This document shows positions 31,611 to 44,812 of a stretch of 64,000 nucleotides of DNA, piece after piece. The translations under genes were made by a program, and so were the position numbers. Under the pieces are notes generated by a model. It did not search any database, was not told where the DNA came from, and saw only the letters and a program-made list of their open reading frames with translations. Origin of the DNA: Manihot esculenta (taxonomy: Eukaryota > Streptophyta > Magnoliopsida > Malpighiales > Euphorbiaceae); contig NC_035174.2 in assembly GCF_001659605.2 (NCBI RefSeq), positions 5,024,389 to 5,088,388 of the forward strand. Reading direction: 5' to 3'. Within the stretch, counting starts at the first letter, position 1. Every line of letters starts with the position of its first letter.

Positions 31611-33501
31611 TTAATAACACTGGTTGAAGCAGAAGAAGAAACCTTTTGGCTGGTTTTCCATCTTTGCTTTGGGAGTATCCCCACAGTCGTCTCGTACTGC
31701 CATTAAAGAGCTTGTACCAGGAGATTCTGGTGGCAAGATGGCGTTCTCAGAAGTGAAAATTCGAGGAGGAATAGCTGGTTCAGAAGGAGCAATAATAGCA
31801 AGATAGTTAAAGAGCATTTGGATTATTTGGCTAAAATTAGGCCGTGAATTTGGGTCCTCCTTCCAGCATGAAGTTAGAATGACAGCCAAATCCTCGGGGA
31901 GGTTTTCAGCACTAGGCCTCACATTCTGCAACAGCAGAATTCCGTATGAGTTAATTTTTTAACAGCTCTCGAAAAGAACCATTGCTTTGACAAAATAAAA
32001 AGGAATGAAGTTGATAGTTACTTTGAAAGCTGCCGCATATGCTGCCTGGAGATTTGACATGCCTTCAAATGGCAATCTGTTGTGTAAGAGCTCCCACAAC
32101 ACAATTGCAAAGCTATATGCATCCACTTTGTGGTTATAGTGTTTCTTGTCTCCTTGCCTTAATGTAACAGTGCTGTACAACTGTCATCATGTAATGAAAC
32201 TAGTGATACTTGAAAGTGTATCTAGAGAAAGAAACTTAAACTATGCATTCCATTAATGAAGTACCTCAGGTGCCATCCAACGATATGTTCCTGTTTCAGC
32301 TGTCATCATCTCTGTTAATGTCTCTTCTCTTGCTAGCCCAAAATCTGCTAGTTTGACAGTCTTTTTATCTGCGGTCAAGAGCAAGTTCTCTGCAAAAATA
32401 AATAAATACATAGGAAGAAAGGCCAATATGAGCAACAAACTAATCTCCTCTGGCAGTAAGAACTAACAGATCACTAAGCACACATTAAATGACAACTAGA
32501 AGATGGAAGATATAACAAATCACATCAATGGGTTATTGCGAGCATTATGATTCATTCGCAACTCACAACCTCAAGCCATCCAATCTAATAACATTGAGAA
32601 GCTATGAGCAGACTCGAAATAGTAACTTAAAGCACAAACATGGGAGAATAGAAACGAAAATATTACCAGGTTTCAGATCACGGTGAATGATCCCATGGGA
32701 GTGCAAGCATTCCATAGCACGAGTGATGTCAAGTGCAAAACCAATGGCAACTCGCGTGTCTAAGCACCTTGGTCTCATGTTCAGCAAGTACTTCCTCAGT
32801 GTCCCTCCCAATAAAAGCTCAGTAACTATGACCATTACAGGGTCCTTGCAGGCACCTATAAACTGCCGAGACACAAGGTTTCAACATTTACGTTAGCACA
32901 CGAGTTGTTATATAAGTTTAGCAATTGGATCTTTTGCCATTTGTATGATCAAAGAGTCTTAAATCAAATCCAACCTTCACCAAATTCTTATGTTGAACCC
33001 TTGATAACATTGCAACTTCTCTTGCAAATCGTGCTTCTCTCTTTGTGATCTCCTCTGGAGTTTCCCCTCTATGAAGAATTTTAATGGCAACAGTCTGGTT
33101 TTTATATCTGAAGGGAATCCAAGCAAGTTAATTTAGTTGATCGAAACAAAACCATTCACCAAACTATCAATGCAAAGAATGAAAAAGCCCTGAATCTCTG
33201 GAAGAGCTCACCCAGCTCTTTGCTCAATTGCATTTCCCTGGCAGGTTAATCATTCATCCAGATGTAAATAAATACAAGTAGTTGCCAAGAAATCAAGATG
33301 TAAATTTGCATTTCTATGGCCACATAGTTGAAGAACAAAAGTCATAATTTCAAAAGATTTGCAAACTTACTTGCCCTCGAATACTTTGGCATGAGCACCC
33401 TCTCCAATTTTTGGCCCAACAAAGAGCTGTTTGGGATCAATGAGCCATTTAGCATCCAATTTGAACTCATTATCTGAGTAAAATCCACTCCCAGATTCCA
33501 T
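31611..33501 (-). CDS. Raf-like MAPKKK-type protein kinase, six exons
   Basis: A cytosolic serine/threonine kinase of the plant Raf-like group C, closest in memory to Arabidopsis At5g50180. Exons on the minus strand: 33501-33371, 33107-32975, 32862-32667, 32389-32265, 32180-32022, 31925-31611. All introns are GT-AG and phases join to 352 residues. Kinase motifs are complete: glycine loop GEGAHAKV (33-40), ATP-binding Lys53 in VAIKI, catalytic HRDLKPEN (148-155), DFG (169-171), activation segment ending WMAPE (191-195), and the conserved [13 protein letters not shown]. The C-terminus FFFCFNQCY is the family ending. There is almost no sequence before or after the kinase domain, so upstream regulators and substrates cannot be read from it. 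A GA-repeat lies upstream (33778-33798), possibly in the 5' UTR. Confidence 0.95.
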
Positions 33502-34605
33502 GTTTCTAACTGAGGAAAGAATTCAACATCTATAACTTGACTTCTCTATATTTAGAATGACATAGAAGACCTCAAACAGGAAAGCATTGAAAAGCTCGTT
33601 CACAGTCGTTAAATGGATAAGCTGACAATGGAACAGAGAAGCAACCAAGACATGCTCTGTGATGTGTTCTGATAATAAACCTCATCTCAAGATTGAGGCC
33701 CAGAGATAAAAAATCAGAGATTTATTGTTGACATGCCCTCCAAGGCAGAAATAAAAGAACCCACATGTGCGACGCAGAGAGAGAGAGAGAGAGAGAGAAG
33801 GAGAAAACCAAAGAGCAAAGAAAGCTCAAAGTTCAAAGAGGTTTCCTTTGAAATTGATGAGGAGGAGAGAAGAATCTCCCCCCGAAAGGGGAAAAGAGTA
33901 TAGATGGGATATGTAGTATTTTTAAAAACTGTGGCACAGAGCTTCAGTCTGGATCTACAGACAAAATCATGGAAGAGATTGAGTGTGTGTCCAATAAAGT
34001 AATAGATTAAAAGAAGAGGAGATATTATAATAAAGAAAGTGGGAGCCATAAAACTAATAGAGAGCACATGGAAACTGATAATTGTCAAAAACATGGGGAC
34101 ACAGCCCCACTGAATAGGAGGAGAGATGCCTGGACAGGACCACCTCTGTATCTATTGCTTGCTTTTCGCTTTCACCGAATAAAAGCTCTCTGCTCATTTT
34201 CCCGCACCTCAAAACTCTAATATCATCTTCTCTCCATTTGAACATCTGAAGGTGCTTTCCCTTCAACTCTGCGTGCTCCTGTTCTAGTGTGGCATTATAG
34301 TTAAGCTACTTGGAAACCCTACATACACACGCAGAGAGTAAAAGGCAATCCCTCAAGTCCCATGTATTTCACTATTAAAATAGATTTTTAACAATTCATC
34401 AAATAATAGCTCAGTCTTGCTCCATTTTTCAGCTTGCTTCTAGTATGGGCTCCTAATCTAGGGTTTTGATTAATTTAGGGTTCAAGAAAAGAAATTTTAT
34501 CAATTTAAATTCAGAGAGAATATGTTTACAAAAAATTGGGATTTGACGCCACAAGCGCATCAGAAAATATTTACGTCTCCAATTGTGGCCTGGCGCCACT
34601 GTGTT
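33502..34605. other. 5' flank of the Raf-like kinase gene
   Basis: Likely 5' UTR (perhaps with an intron) and promoter for the minus-strand kinase. It has a GA microsatellite at about 33778-33798. No further gene seen. Confidence 0.4.
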
Positions 34606-35695
34606 TGTTTTTTTTTAATTATTAATATATTATAATAATATTTTATATTATATTAATTTAATAATATTATTTATATTATATTTTTATGATAATAATATTT
34701 TTTATAATTTTTAACATATCAATATTTACTATATTTTATTATTAATATTTAAATAAAAAATTACTAATAATATATAATTTTAATGTTATAAAATTAATAT
34801 TATATTATAATTAGATATATAAAAACAGTTTTATGATATTGTATATATTTATTTAGTGATAAAAATTTTTTAATTATTTTTTTATAATATTTTATTATTT
34901 TTAATATATTAATATAATAATATTATGATGAAATAATATTAATAATTTAATATACATTTAATCACATAATAATATTATTTTATAATTTTAAAAATAATTA
35001 TTAATTTAATTAATAATAATTATATGAGTAATATTTTTAATCTATTATTATAACAAGTAATTATAAATTTACTGATATATAATTATTATATTTTATATAT
35101 TTTATTATTTTTAATATATAAAAATTAATGATATAAAAGATATTTAAAATTATAATATTATGCTGCTATTAAATATATATAAATTGACACTATTTAATAA
35201 TATAATATTATTTTATAATTTTAAATATTAATATATTTAATATATTTTATTATTAATATTAAAATTAAAATATTAATAATATTATATAATTTTAGTATTA
35301 TAAAATTAATATTATTTTACTATTAAATTTGTACAGTATAAAACTAATCTAATAAAATATAAATTTAATTTTATAATTTTAAATGTTTATATTTGTTTAT
35401 TTATCTATTTTTTAATTAGTAATTTAATTTAATAATTTTGTACATATTTAATAATATAATAATATTATAATTTTAAATATTCTTTATATAATTTTTTATT
35501 ATATTTTTTATAAAACTCTTATAAAACTAGTAAATAAATTTATAATTGATATTATTTAATTATAATAATATATTAAAATTAATAAAATATCTTATAAAAA
35601 ATTTATTATCATAAAAAATATAATATAAATAAAATTAGTAAATTAATATAATATAAATATATTATATTAATAATTAAAAAATAAAAGAAATTAAG
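34606..35695. other. Extreme AT-rich block
   Basis: About 1.1 kb made almost only of A and T, with abrupt GC-containing edges: TGGCCTGGCGCCAC at about 34586-34599 on the left, and CGCGCCAC (35699-35706) and ATGCCAGGCCA (about 35737-35747) on the right. The right edge read inversely (TGGCCTGGC) matches the left edge, so the block may be an inserted element. No coding content. Confidence 0.6.
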
Positions 35696-36378
35696 ATCAC
35701 GCGCCACTTAAACAATGACTTAATAGCTCTCACATTATGCCAGGCCATTATTTAAAAAACAACAATTTAGTACTTTTTTAAAAATCACCAGATACTGACG
35801 ACGCTTAACGGTTTTATAAATATTTTTCAATGAATCTCAAATTGACAATTATTTTTTCCAACTCTGAATTGGTAAAAATCCCCTAATCTATCACAGTCAG
35901 GACTAAGCCCACGGCCAAACCAGAAAAGCATAAGACCGAGCTTCTAAATTCTAATCCTTCACTTCACCTACTGAATCCAATTACACACTAAATTACTGTT
36001 ACAAGAGAAACAACAAATGGGTCGAAGCACGATTACAGCAAATCTACGCGCACGACACAAAGAATGAATCTTACTTCTACTAATACTTCTTCAAAAGGTG
36101 AACCTGCAAGTTCTCAAATTCAATAGCCAAATGAAGGAGATAAATAATTACAATAAACAACAACAAAGATGAGAATATTATCTAATGAGAACAAATTAAG
36201 TAGTTCTAAACATATTTATCCACAATCTTCATATAATATTAAATTATTCAGCCAGCCCCAGAAATTCTTAGAGATTCCAAATGAAAAAGCTATAACACTT
36301 CACATCCACATATATTTATCACTACAATTTATTTTTCACATCTATTAGACTATCTACGCAGGGATTAGAAGCATCTCA
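35696..36378. other. 3' flank of NBR1
   Basis: Probable 3' UTR and downstream flank of the minus-strand NBR1 gene. No other feature. Confidence 0.4.
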
Positions 36379-39300
36379 TTAAGCCTTCTCCCCAGTAAGA
36401 AGATCCATCACGACACGCTTGATACTTCCATTGTTCTTCTTCAGCAGCTTCCTGTTCATTTCTTTGTCAGGAAAACCCTGCACCCACACACATATCAGAA
36501 ACTATAAGCCTATGCTCCAGTACAAGCTTCTTTAAAAGATTTAACCATTATGCATTTAGAAAACAGATTAACAGAGCAATAGTGGCTCCTGAAATCATAA
36601 AAAAAATAAGGATTCAAACGTCCTCCTTGGCAAACCTACCATCTCCTGCAACTCCTCAAGAATTGGATCCCAATCAGAGACGCCACAGAGATCATCCACT
36701 GACTGCTCCAAGTTGTACTCATTCATCCTCAAGATCTCCTTATTCAAATCAATCTGCTTAAAGCCCATCTCCTCGAGTTCTTTAAGAAGAGACTTCTCAA
36801 CAGCGTCTTTTACAATGACGTCCTCAGATGAAGTTGGGATATCCATAGCAGGAAAGACTTCAGAGGGAACAGCAGGGGCTGCTTCAGAAAAGTCTATTAT
36901 AGGATATGACACAGAAGAGGAGGCCTGATTAGGAGTTGGAGTAGAAACACCATCACCAACCAACAATATATCATTTATAGGAAAATTCATCTCCTGGTCC
37001 TTCATAGGCTGCTCAACGTCAACCATGGGCACTGAAACTGAGGAATTGCAAGGACCCTGAAAACCACTATCCATTGCAGGCTGCAGATTCACGTCAATAA
37101 TTTGATGGAATTTGGAGCCACTGCAGTCAGGGGGCAAATTCAAGTTCAAACCTTCAACTCCATCCCTAACTGAGTCTTTAATGGAAGCATCAACCTGAAA
37201 TAACAAATAAAGCAAATTATATATTATATATACATCCTGAAAGTTAGAAGGGAACAGTAAAAATTGAAATTACCTGAATAAGAACCCAGACACGTTGCCC
37301 AAATTTTAGTCCTGATGGGGATACCATCCTCCAATATGAAATATATCGACCAGGTAACTTGGGAGAAGTAAAATCAACTGCAATGTCAAGTTCCCCATCC
37401 ACAGGCACACCATCCGCAGGAATCTGGCAGGAATTCATGAAACCACTAAATGAAGTCATATAAAATAAATTTCAAAAATAATAAAGTAAAATAAATTAGG
37501 GGAAAAAATATAGCAAGCAACTGAAGATGCTACCTCCAACTCAGCAGAATCTGCATGGCTAAATCTGTCTCCCCCAATCCACACAAGACGTGTTCCCTTA
37601 GGCCACACAACACTACCACTATTGCGAAGCCGCCAAATCTTGGTAAAAGGAGTGGATGGAGCCATCATTGTACCATCCAACACGTTTACATCCAAAATAA
37701 AGCGACTGTCCAGCTTAGCTTGAACTGGACCTGGTTTTATTCCACAATGTTTTATGACAGTTGATAACAGTGGAGGACCAAGCTTCTGTGCCTTTAGAGA
37801 CAAAAGGGAAAATTAAAAACAATTTAGAAAAATTCAAGCAACTGATTACATTAGCCATATAAGTTAGTAAAGATGAGAAGTCTTTACAGGATAACGTAAC
37901 CCCTTGACTGCCCGTGGATGTCGATTAAACACTGGCCTATCCATCTTGATGTAATCAGCTTCATTACCCATTTCTGCAAAGCAGATGCTGCAGAGATCAT
38001 AATCCTCTCTTCTGCATGAATGGAAAAGAAAAATGGGATCAAATCTACATTTGTTATCTTACAAGCAGAACACCAAACTTTTAGATATTTTCCTTACACT
38101 TTAGACTTGTAACGAGGTCCAGTAATTGGATGAACCCCACAACCATCACATTGAACACCTCTGTGAAACATGCCAACCATGGCACCATTCCGACCATTTC
38201 TCCTCCTAGATGAAATAATTCGAGGCAGCATAAAAGAATTACTAGATGAGTGATTTACTGCATGCATCCAACCAACTGGACATTCATTACCAAGAGGCCT
38301 TGCTGAATCAGTAGAGCTAGAGGACGCTCCAATACCGGAAGGCCACTCACTTGGCTGACCATCATTTTTTTCCTTAGTTGCTTTCCCATCAACAACACGA
38401 GGAGTTGAGGCAGAGATAACATTTGTGCATCCAGATGGATTAGAATCACAAGGATCCAGATTCAAATCAACAGAAGCAGGTACAGGTTTGACAGGTACAC
38501 CTACACCTCTAACCACATCTGCAACCCTCACCTTCCGGCTAGGTTCATCACTGGTAGCATTTGTCTCAGTAGGCACTTCCAAAGCCATTGGGTGTTCTGT
38601 AGCTTCTGTTTGGGTGCTTGAACTTGCACCAACTTGAGACTGCTGAGAAGGATTCAAGGAGGCTTTTGCCATTTTCAACAAGCAGTCAAGAACCTCAGAA
38701 ATCACAGGACTGGGAGCAGCAACTTTTGATGTCAAGTCAGTCAAGCCAAGGGATATCTTTGAAAGAGACTCACGAAATGGCTCTGGAAAAGATTTAAGCA
38801 CATCAGCAGCATTCAGGTTGATGTTTGGCAATGGATCCTGGACTCGAGGAGATCTCATGGGGGTTGAACTACCACTGGATTTGGCATAGGATTTACTAAA
38901 TTTTTCATTGTTGAGCTGTACATTAACCCTCAAAATTTTCAGGTTTTGTTTCATCACATCAAGCAGATCATCATCATCAACAAGTGTCACAACATCACCA
39001 TCTTCATCAACATAAGTCAGAGTAAGATCAGAACTAAGAGGGAAATCAAACAGACCAAGGATTTTTGCCCTTAGTCCACTCATGTCAAGATCAAGTTGTC
39101 CACTCTCATTAACATAAGCATTGAAACGCCTAAGTGTATCACCATACTTAACCTGAAGCAAATAAAAGGGGGAAAAGCCATGAAGATCACATCATCCAGT
39201 TTGTGTGGGAAAAAATTGAATTTATATCAAGTGTACAGCGAACTAACATGTTGAAGAAATACATTAAAATGGAAACATAGCATCCCGTCACTCAGCAATA

Positions 39301-40103
39301 CATAATTACATAGCCTTATGCATTTTCCACAGCCCTTGAAAATTGCATTATATCTATGCACACTACAATTGTCCAATAAGGCAATACACTCTCCATGTTA
39401 CTCTTAAGCTTAAGCATGGGTGAGATATGAAGTGGGGAACTTCATACAATAACATTGGTACTATTCAAAATAAATATTATCTACAACAGGAGTATCTAGC
39501 TTGGCCTAAAAGTGCTAGAGATGTCGTTTAATTAAGCACCCTGCTGAAGTCTCCTCTCGTTTTGAAGTACAGACGCTTGTCTAAATATCAAGCTCCGACA
39601 CAGGAGCTTTAGCAAAACTATGTATTGAAAACTGATCCCCGATAATATTGACTATTTTTTTTCAAAGCACAATGGTGTTGCTACAATAAGGTACTGCAGA
39701 AAGAGTGGCAACAGCACCTGTTAAAAGAACATAACTAGAAATTTCTTCAATTTCCACAGGCCTCTTCGCTACTACCTTATATTATGAGGTCCAATAACAC
39801 CCTACAAGCTCAGATTTAAGAGGGATTTTCCCGAATCAAGATACACGCCCATAATCAAATGAGCAATTCAAATACGAACCTCGCCGAAGCCATTCAGCTA
39901 AATAAATGAGAAAATAATATAACGACAACAAAGAAGGGAAACACCAAGCAATGATCCCAGATGATTAAAACACAACTCAATACTAATTCCTTCTTCAGAA
40001 TAGAACACGAAAAGAACACTAACAATAAAATAATACACCAGAAAAAGATTAATTGAATTAAAAGAAAAAAAGAAGGGACCTTGATCACCAGAGTAGAGTC
40101 CAT
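36379..40103 (-). CDS. NBR1: NBR1, selective autophagy cargo receptor, seven exons
   Basis: NBR1 links ubiquitinated or aggregated cargo to ATG8 on the autophagosome membrane. Exons on the minus strand: 40103-40080, 39152-38098, 38011-37888, 37791-37534, 37423-37274, 37194-36640, 36477-36379. All are GT-AG and phases join to 754 residues. Domains in order: PB1 (about 9-90, with basic KYGDTLRRF and the acidic DEDGD cluster, so self-oligomerisation is possible), ZZ zinc finger (about 334-380, with CDGC, then CSIC across the exon 2/3 junction), the four-tryptophan NBR1 domain (about 405-540, IWRLRNSGSVVWP and YWRMVSPSG), a UBA (about 669-708, EEMGF), an ATG8-interacting motif WDPI (712-715), and a second UBA ending at the C-terminus. 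This matches the plant NBR1/Joka2 layout. The first exon encodes only eight residues. Complete and apparently functional. Confidence 0.97.
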
Positions 40104-40367
40104 TGCTAGTAGAGCGCGTTCCAGTGAGCCACGCAAAATCAAAGAGAAACAAAACCCAAGTCTAATGTAACTAGCAGTCTTTGATAAAAGGAGATAGAGA
40201 TGAAGAGTCCAAAAGATAACAATGGGATCGCAGAGAGTCTGGTTACGAAGAAGCCTAATTCTCCAACCAAAATCAAAGCGTACCGGTAAGCCGCTTTTGG
40301 CGTGAAAACGAGTAGTGAAACTTCGCTTGGAGGGTTACGAGGAGGGTGGACTGTGGATTTATATTTA

Positions 40368-40376
40368 TATTTATAG
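40368..40376 (-). promoter_or_regulatory. TATA box of NBR1
   Basis: CTATAAATA on the minus strand within an AT-rich run, about 265 bases before the ATG. It would give a 5' UTR of roughly 230 bases. Confidence 0.45.
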
Positions 40377-40399
40377 TTACAGTTTATCAATTGGCTTGC

Positions 40400-41718
40400 T
40401 GGATAAGAAACCTGGTAAAGTATATTTTAGGGTAATTAATAAATTTATATTTATAATTTTAAAATTAAATTTTTAAATTTATAATTTGTTCAAATTAAAA
40501 TTCTTTCTATTTAAAAATTTATTAGTCAATTTATTAAAAAAAATATATTTTAATCCAATAATATTCTCTCATATCTAATTTCTCTCTTTTTCATTTTTTT
40601 CAATTGAAAAACTTCATGTGCACAAATGAAATTATCTCTTTTCTAATTTACACATTTCAGTTCTTGATCCATTCACATTTCTTCTTCATCTCTTCCTCCT
40701 ATTTGATTTTCTCAGTTCATCCCTTATTTTCACTGTGAAATAATCATCCAATTATTGCTGCCATCAATCATGTTTCAGACGACTTGTATTGCCACCATCA
40801 CTAAGTATTAATTATTTTCTAACACCTTATAAGGTAGATTTTCGCCAGCTGCAAATTAATATTTTTAAAATTTCATTTGACAAATCAATCTTTTCATAAA
40901 TATATTTATATGGATTTAATGGATTTGTAATTATAAATTTTATCATTGAATTTTTCAATTGCTTCTTATTTTATTTTGAATTTAAATTTAATGAATTTGA
41001 CTTCTTTTAATCTCTCAAATTCACTATAAATTCATAAAATCTACATGTACTCCAAATTCATAGAATCCACGTGTATAGCTAACCTCCTTCGTTAAGAAAT
41101 CGATTATTATCACCTTTTATCGTCATCATTAGATTGTGTGGGGACACACTCATACTAAGAAGTTGTGTATCGCCTACGTGAAACTGAAACTTCGTTTAAG
41201 TCGTCACTTTTTTTTTTCCAAAAGCGAACTTACTATATTTATTTATAGGGTGAATTAATTTATAAATTATAAAAATTTATTTATTTACAATATTATATAA
41301 GTTTATAATTTAAAAAAATATTATTTATTAATAACTAGTTGTTAACTATTTATAAATATTTTAATATAAATACATAATTATTTACAAATTTTAAAACTTA
41401 TAAATTTCAAATAACTTATAAACATCAAATATAAATCAATCTTATAAATTAAGCCATATGTCATCTCAGTTTATCAATGAAAGATTGAAAAACTTTTTTC
41501 CAGTATTAAAAATATTTACATATTTAATTAATAAAAAATTATTAATATATTTTTTTATAAATAGCACCATCTATATATATATATATAACCGCAAAACAAT
41601 ATGATATTTTATGGGTGATTTTATAAGCGAGAGTGTTATAAATACTAAAACAAACTAATGCAATTGAAAGGGAGTATTATGATTGATCATTCTGAAAAAA
41701 AAAAAAAAAGGTGAGATA
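40400..41718. other. Intergenic, no gene seen
   Basis: AT-rich flank of NBR1 up to the older LTR element. Contains a TA microsatellite near 41572-41587 and an A-run at 41695-41709. Confidence 0.5.
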
Positions 41719-42479
41719 TGCCGTTTAAGTCAATAATTTAGAGAATATAGTGTAAAGAATTACTTAGAATTTAAGAATGATTGTGTAAGAATTACGTCCT
41801 TTTATTTTTATGACCGTTAACTTTTATACTATAAAAAAATAAAGTTAATTATAGTATTTTTTTGAAAATTCGGTAATGATGTGATTGGCTATATGATAAG
41901 GGATCTTCGCTGGCTAATTGGCAGGAAATTCTGCGATTACAAGTGTAATAGGAATCTGCTGGATAAATGAAGGTACCAGTAACTTTATGTGAAGACTCGA
42001 CATTTTCAGAGCGAGATGAGTTTTAATGAAAAATCAGGTGCAACTGTGTCCAGGTCTTCTCTTCCACGAGGGGGACCACATATTAGTTTATTAAACTCTT
42101 GTCACGTAACCCTATCTTATGGTGACAGCTCATAATTTACTTTGGGCGATTGTTATGTAACATAAGAGGTCCCTCCGCTGATTTTCGATTCTTCAAATTT
42201 AAAGTTTATAATTGTCTTCATGATATTGGACACGTGACATATCTGGATTGGCTCTTTAGGCTTACACTGCCTCGCTCGGGCATAAATGATAGTTACCTTA
42301 TTTTCGTCAAGTATACTAGGATTGGTACTCAATCATAATCAGAACTCTCATCTAGTATTTTCGCTAATCAATGGCCAAATTAAACATAAATAACTTGGTC
42401 AATTTTATTAATGGATTAACACCTGATCCTCAACCTTGGCAAATATACATATTGAGGCTTGGCATAAAAAATGCCTTGA

Positions 42480-43255
42480 ATGATTTAATTAGCAGGACAA
42501 TCACCCGGTCATATGCCTTATCGGGAATAATATTCAGTCATGTGTCTGGCAGATTCCCTTCTTGTAACTTTGAAACAGTTGCTTATGGAAATTCTTATTG
42601 TGGGACTAATACTCGAAAATATGCCGGGCAAATTCTCACCTTATGACTTTGAAACTTTTGTTTATTGGGAGTAATACGCGATCATGTGTCTGACGGATTT
42701 CCGTCTTATGGTCTTATAATTTTTGTTTATCAGGACTAATACTCGGTCATGTACCTAGCGAATTTCCGCATTGTGGTCTTAAAATTTTTATTTATTGGGA
42801 CTAACACCCAGTCATGTGCTTGGCGGATTCTCACCTTATACTCTTAAAACTCTAGTTGTTTATCGGGACTAACACCTGGTTATGTGCCTGACGAATTTTT
42901 GTCTTGTACCCTTAAAACTCTAGTTTATTAGAACTAACACCTGGTCATTTGCCTGACAGATTTCCGCCTTGCGGCCTCAGTATGAAATGCTTCGGATATT
43001 TTTATTATGGGACTAACACCCAAATATGTGCATGGTGGATTTCCGCCTTATGGCCATGAAACTTTTGTTTATCGGGACTAACACCCAGTCATATGCCTAG
43101 TGGATTCCCGCCTAGTGGCCTTGAAATTGTTGTTTATCAGGACTAACACTCGATCATGTGACTGGCGAATTCCCGCCTTGCAGCCTTGAAACTCTTGTTT
43201 ATCGGAACTACTATTTGGTCATATGCTTGGCGGATTTCCGCCTTATGGCCTTTGT
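42480..43255. repeat. Degenerate ~65-85 bp tandem array inside the older LTR element
   Basis: About ten units of the form GGACTAACACC, GGTCATGTGCCTGGCGGATT, CCGCCTTRTGGCCTTGAAA, CTTTTGTTTATC. Copies differ by many substitutions and small indels. Confidence 0.85.
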
Positions 43256-43449
43256 TCTTGTCTCCATGCTTTCATCCATCCAACATTTTTTATTTCCATA
43301 TCAAAAAAAGTTTGAAGGATGCATCATAGTTTTATAACATTTCAATAAATCACAAATATTCTTTCAAGAACAAAATAAAAGACTCGATCATCTAATTTGA
43401 TCAATTTCAAATCTCAGAGTTTGATCAGAAGCTAAATATCTATGACGTT

Positions 43450-44180
43450 TGCTTTTGTAGATCCTTATTGCCACCCGGTCCTCTTGTAATTACATGAATA
43501 ACCCCTGACAAATGGTTTTAGAAATTGTTACTTCGGATTCAAACCTCATTTTTTCTCTATTCTTTCTAGCAAATTTTTAAAGTATGCCGTCTCTCATTAA
43601 CCTATCGATCTCGTCTTTTAGCTACCGGTATTCGTTCATTGTATGTCCGTGGTTTTCGTGAGAATGATAGTACTTTGTCTTATTTCGCCTTTCAACTTTT
43701 TTAGGGTTGAGATTAGGAGATCATTTGACTTTCTTGTCATTTCTTTTTAATCCATATTAAAATATGTGTCTATGAGTCATTTAGTAGAGTGTAATTCTTA
43801 TACTTACCTCGGTCGCCTCTTTCTCGGGACACTAGGTAGCTCCTACGACTTTTTTCATTTCTTCGAATTTCTGCCTTTTGGGTTTGCTTTTTAATCACTT
43901 CTATCCGGATCCTTCGAATATCAATGGATGCTTCCTCCCTTATCCTAGGAGCCATGAAGAAGACCTCTCCGAAACTTTGTATTGCTTAAGAGTAGCCTGC
44001 AATCTTTGGATGTATTGGAGCATTTGCTCATTGTTCAGATTATTGAGATCTGCTTGGTTGACCATAGAGGATGTGTTTTATTCACTGCCAGGAATGAAAG
44101 AAATGATAGCGTCCTTATTGGTAACAACCTTAGCAGCAACTCGTGAATTGTCAGCTATTTCGAAAGAGAAAAGAGAGATT
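43450..44180 (-). pseudogene. Ty3/Gypsy-like gag remnant
   Basis: On the minus strand an N-terminal piece starting MVNQADLNNLNNEQMLQYIQ (about 44065) is followed, after stops and shifts, by KYYHSHENHGHTMNEYR and LKDEIDRLMRDG (about 43690-43590). The latter is the family pattern YCxFHxxxGHxTxEC...LKxxIExLxRxG seen in gag of plant Ty3/Gypsy elements. Several stops show it is dead. Confidence 0.7.
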
Positions 44181-44812
44181 TCTTGTTAAGAGAAAGAGAA
44201 TAAGAGACCGGTTTTAATCCAAATAAACGGAGAGAATTCAATAAATTTCTCGGTAATAAAACCAAATAATGCAGTAAAAAAAGAGTTGTGCTGTGATTGG
44301 TCACTCGTATAAAAAAGAAAATGTGAGGTGGTTAGTGTCTACGGCAGCCATTCCAACGCTCAAATCAGTAAACTAGAAAATATGGCATAAAAAATTGCTT
44401 AGCACTCAAGAGTAGTAGTGTAAGAATTGTATCCCTTTGTTTTTATAATCGTTAACTTTTATACTATAAAAAAATGGAGGTAATTATAACATTTTTTGGA
44501 AATTCAACAATGAATTGACCAGCTAATTGATAAGGAATCTTCGCCGGCTAATCGACCGGAAATTCTACTATTACAAATGTAACAGAGATCTACTAGATAA
44601 ATAGAATTAATGGTAACTTTATATGAAAACTTGACTTTTTCAGGAGGGGGCGAGTTTTGATGGAGAACCAGGTGCAACGGTGTACAAATCTTCCCTTCCA
44701 CACGGATGACACCGCGCATTGATTTATTAGATTCTCATATTGATTTATTAGACTATTGTCACGTAATTTTATTTTAATGACAACTCATAATTTAGAGGAT
44801 TATTATGTAATA

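Larger units (their letters stand above)
41719..44812 (-). mobile_element. Older, decayed non-autonomous LTR retrotransposon
   Basis: Diverged direct repeats flank this region: about 41719-42162 and 44354-44812. Shared landmarks include GTTAACTTTTATACTATAAA, TGATAAGG, ATCTTCGC, GGAAATTCT, AGGTGCAAC and CTCATAATTTA. Beside the right repeat, read on the minus strand, TGGCTGCCGTAGACA (rc of 44336-44350) looks like a worn version of the primer-binding site of the young element. With the minus-strand gag remnant this sets the orientation. The interior holds only a gag remnant and a tandem array; no pol was seen. LTR ends are approximate and no target duplication survives. Confidence 0.72.

Noticed and set aside
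43770..43955. Minus-strand 61-residue frame as a small gene
   Set aside because: It is a piece of the decayed gag in the older LTR element.
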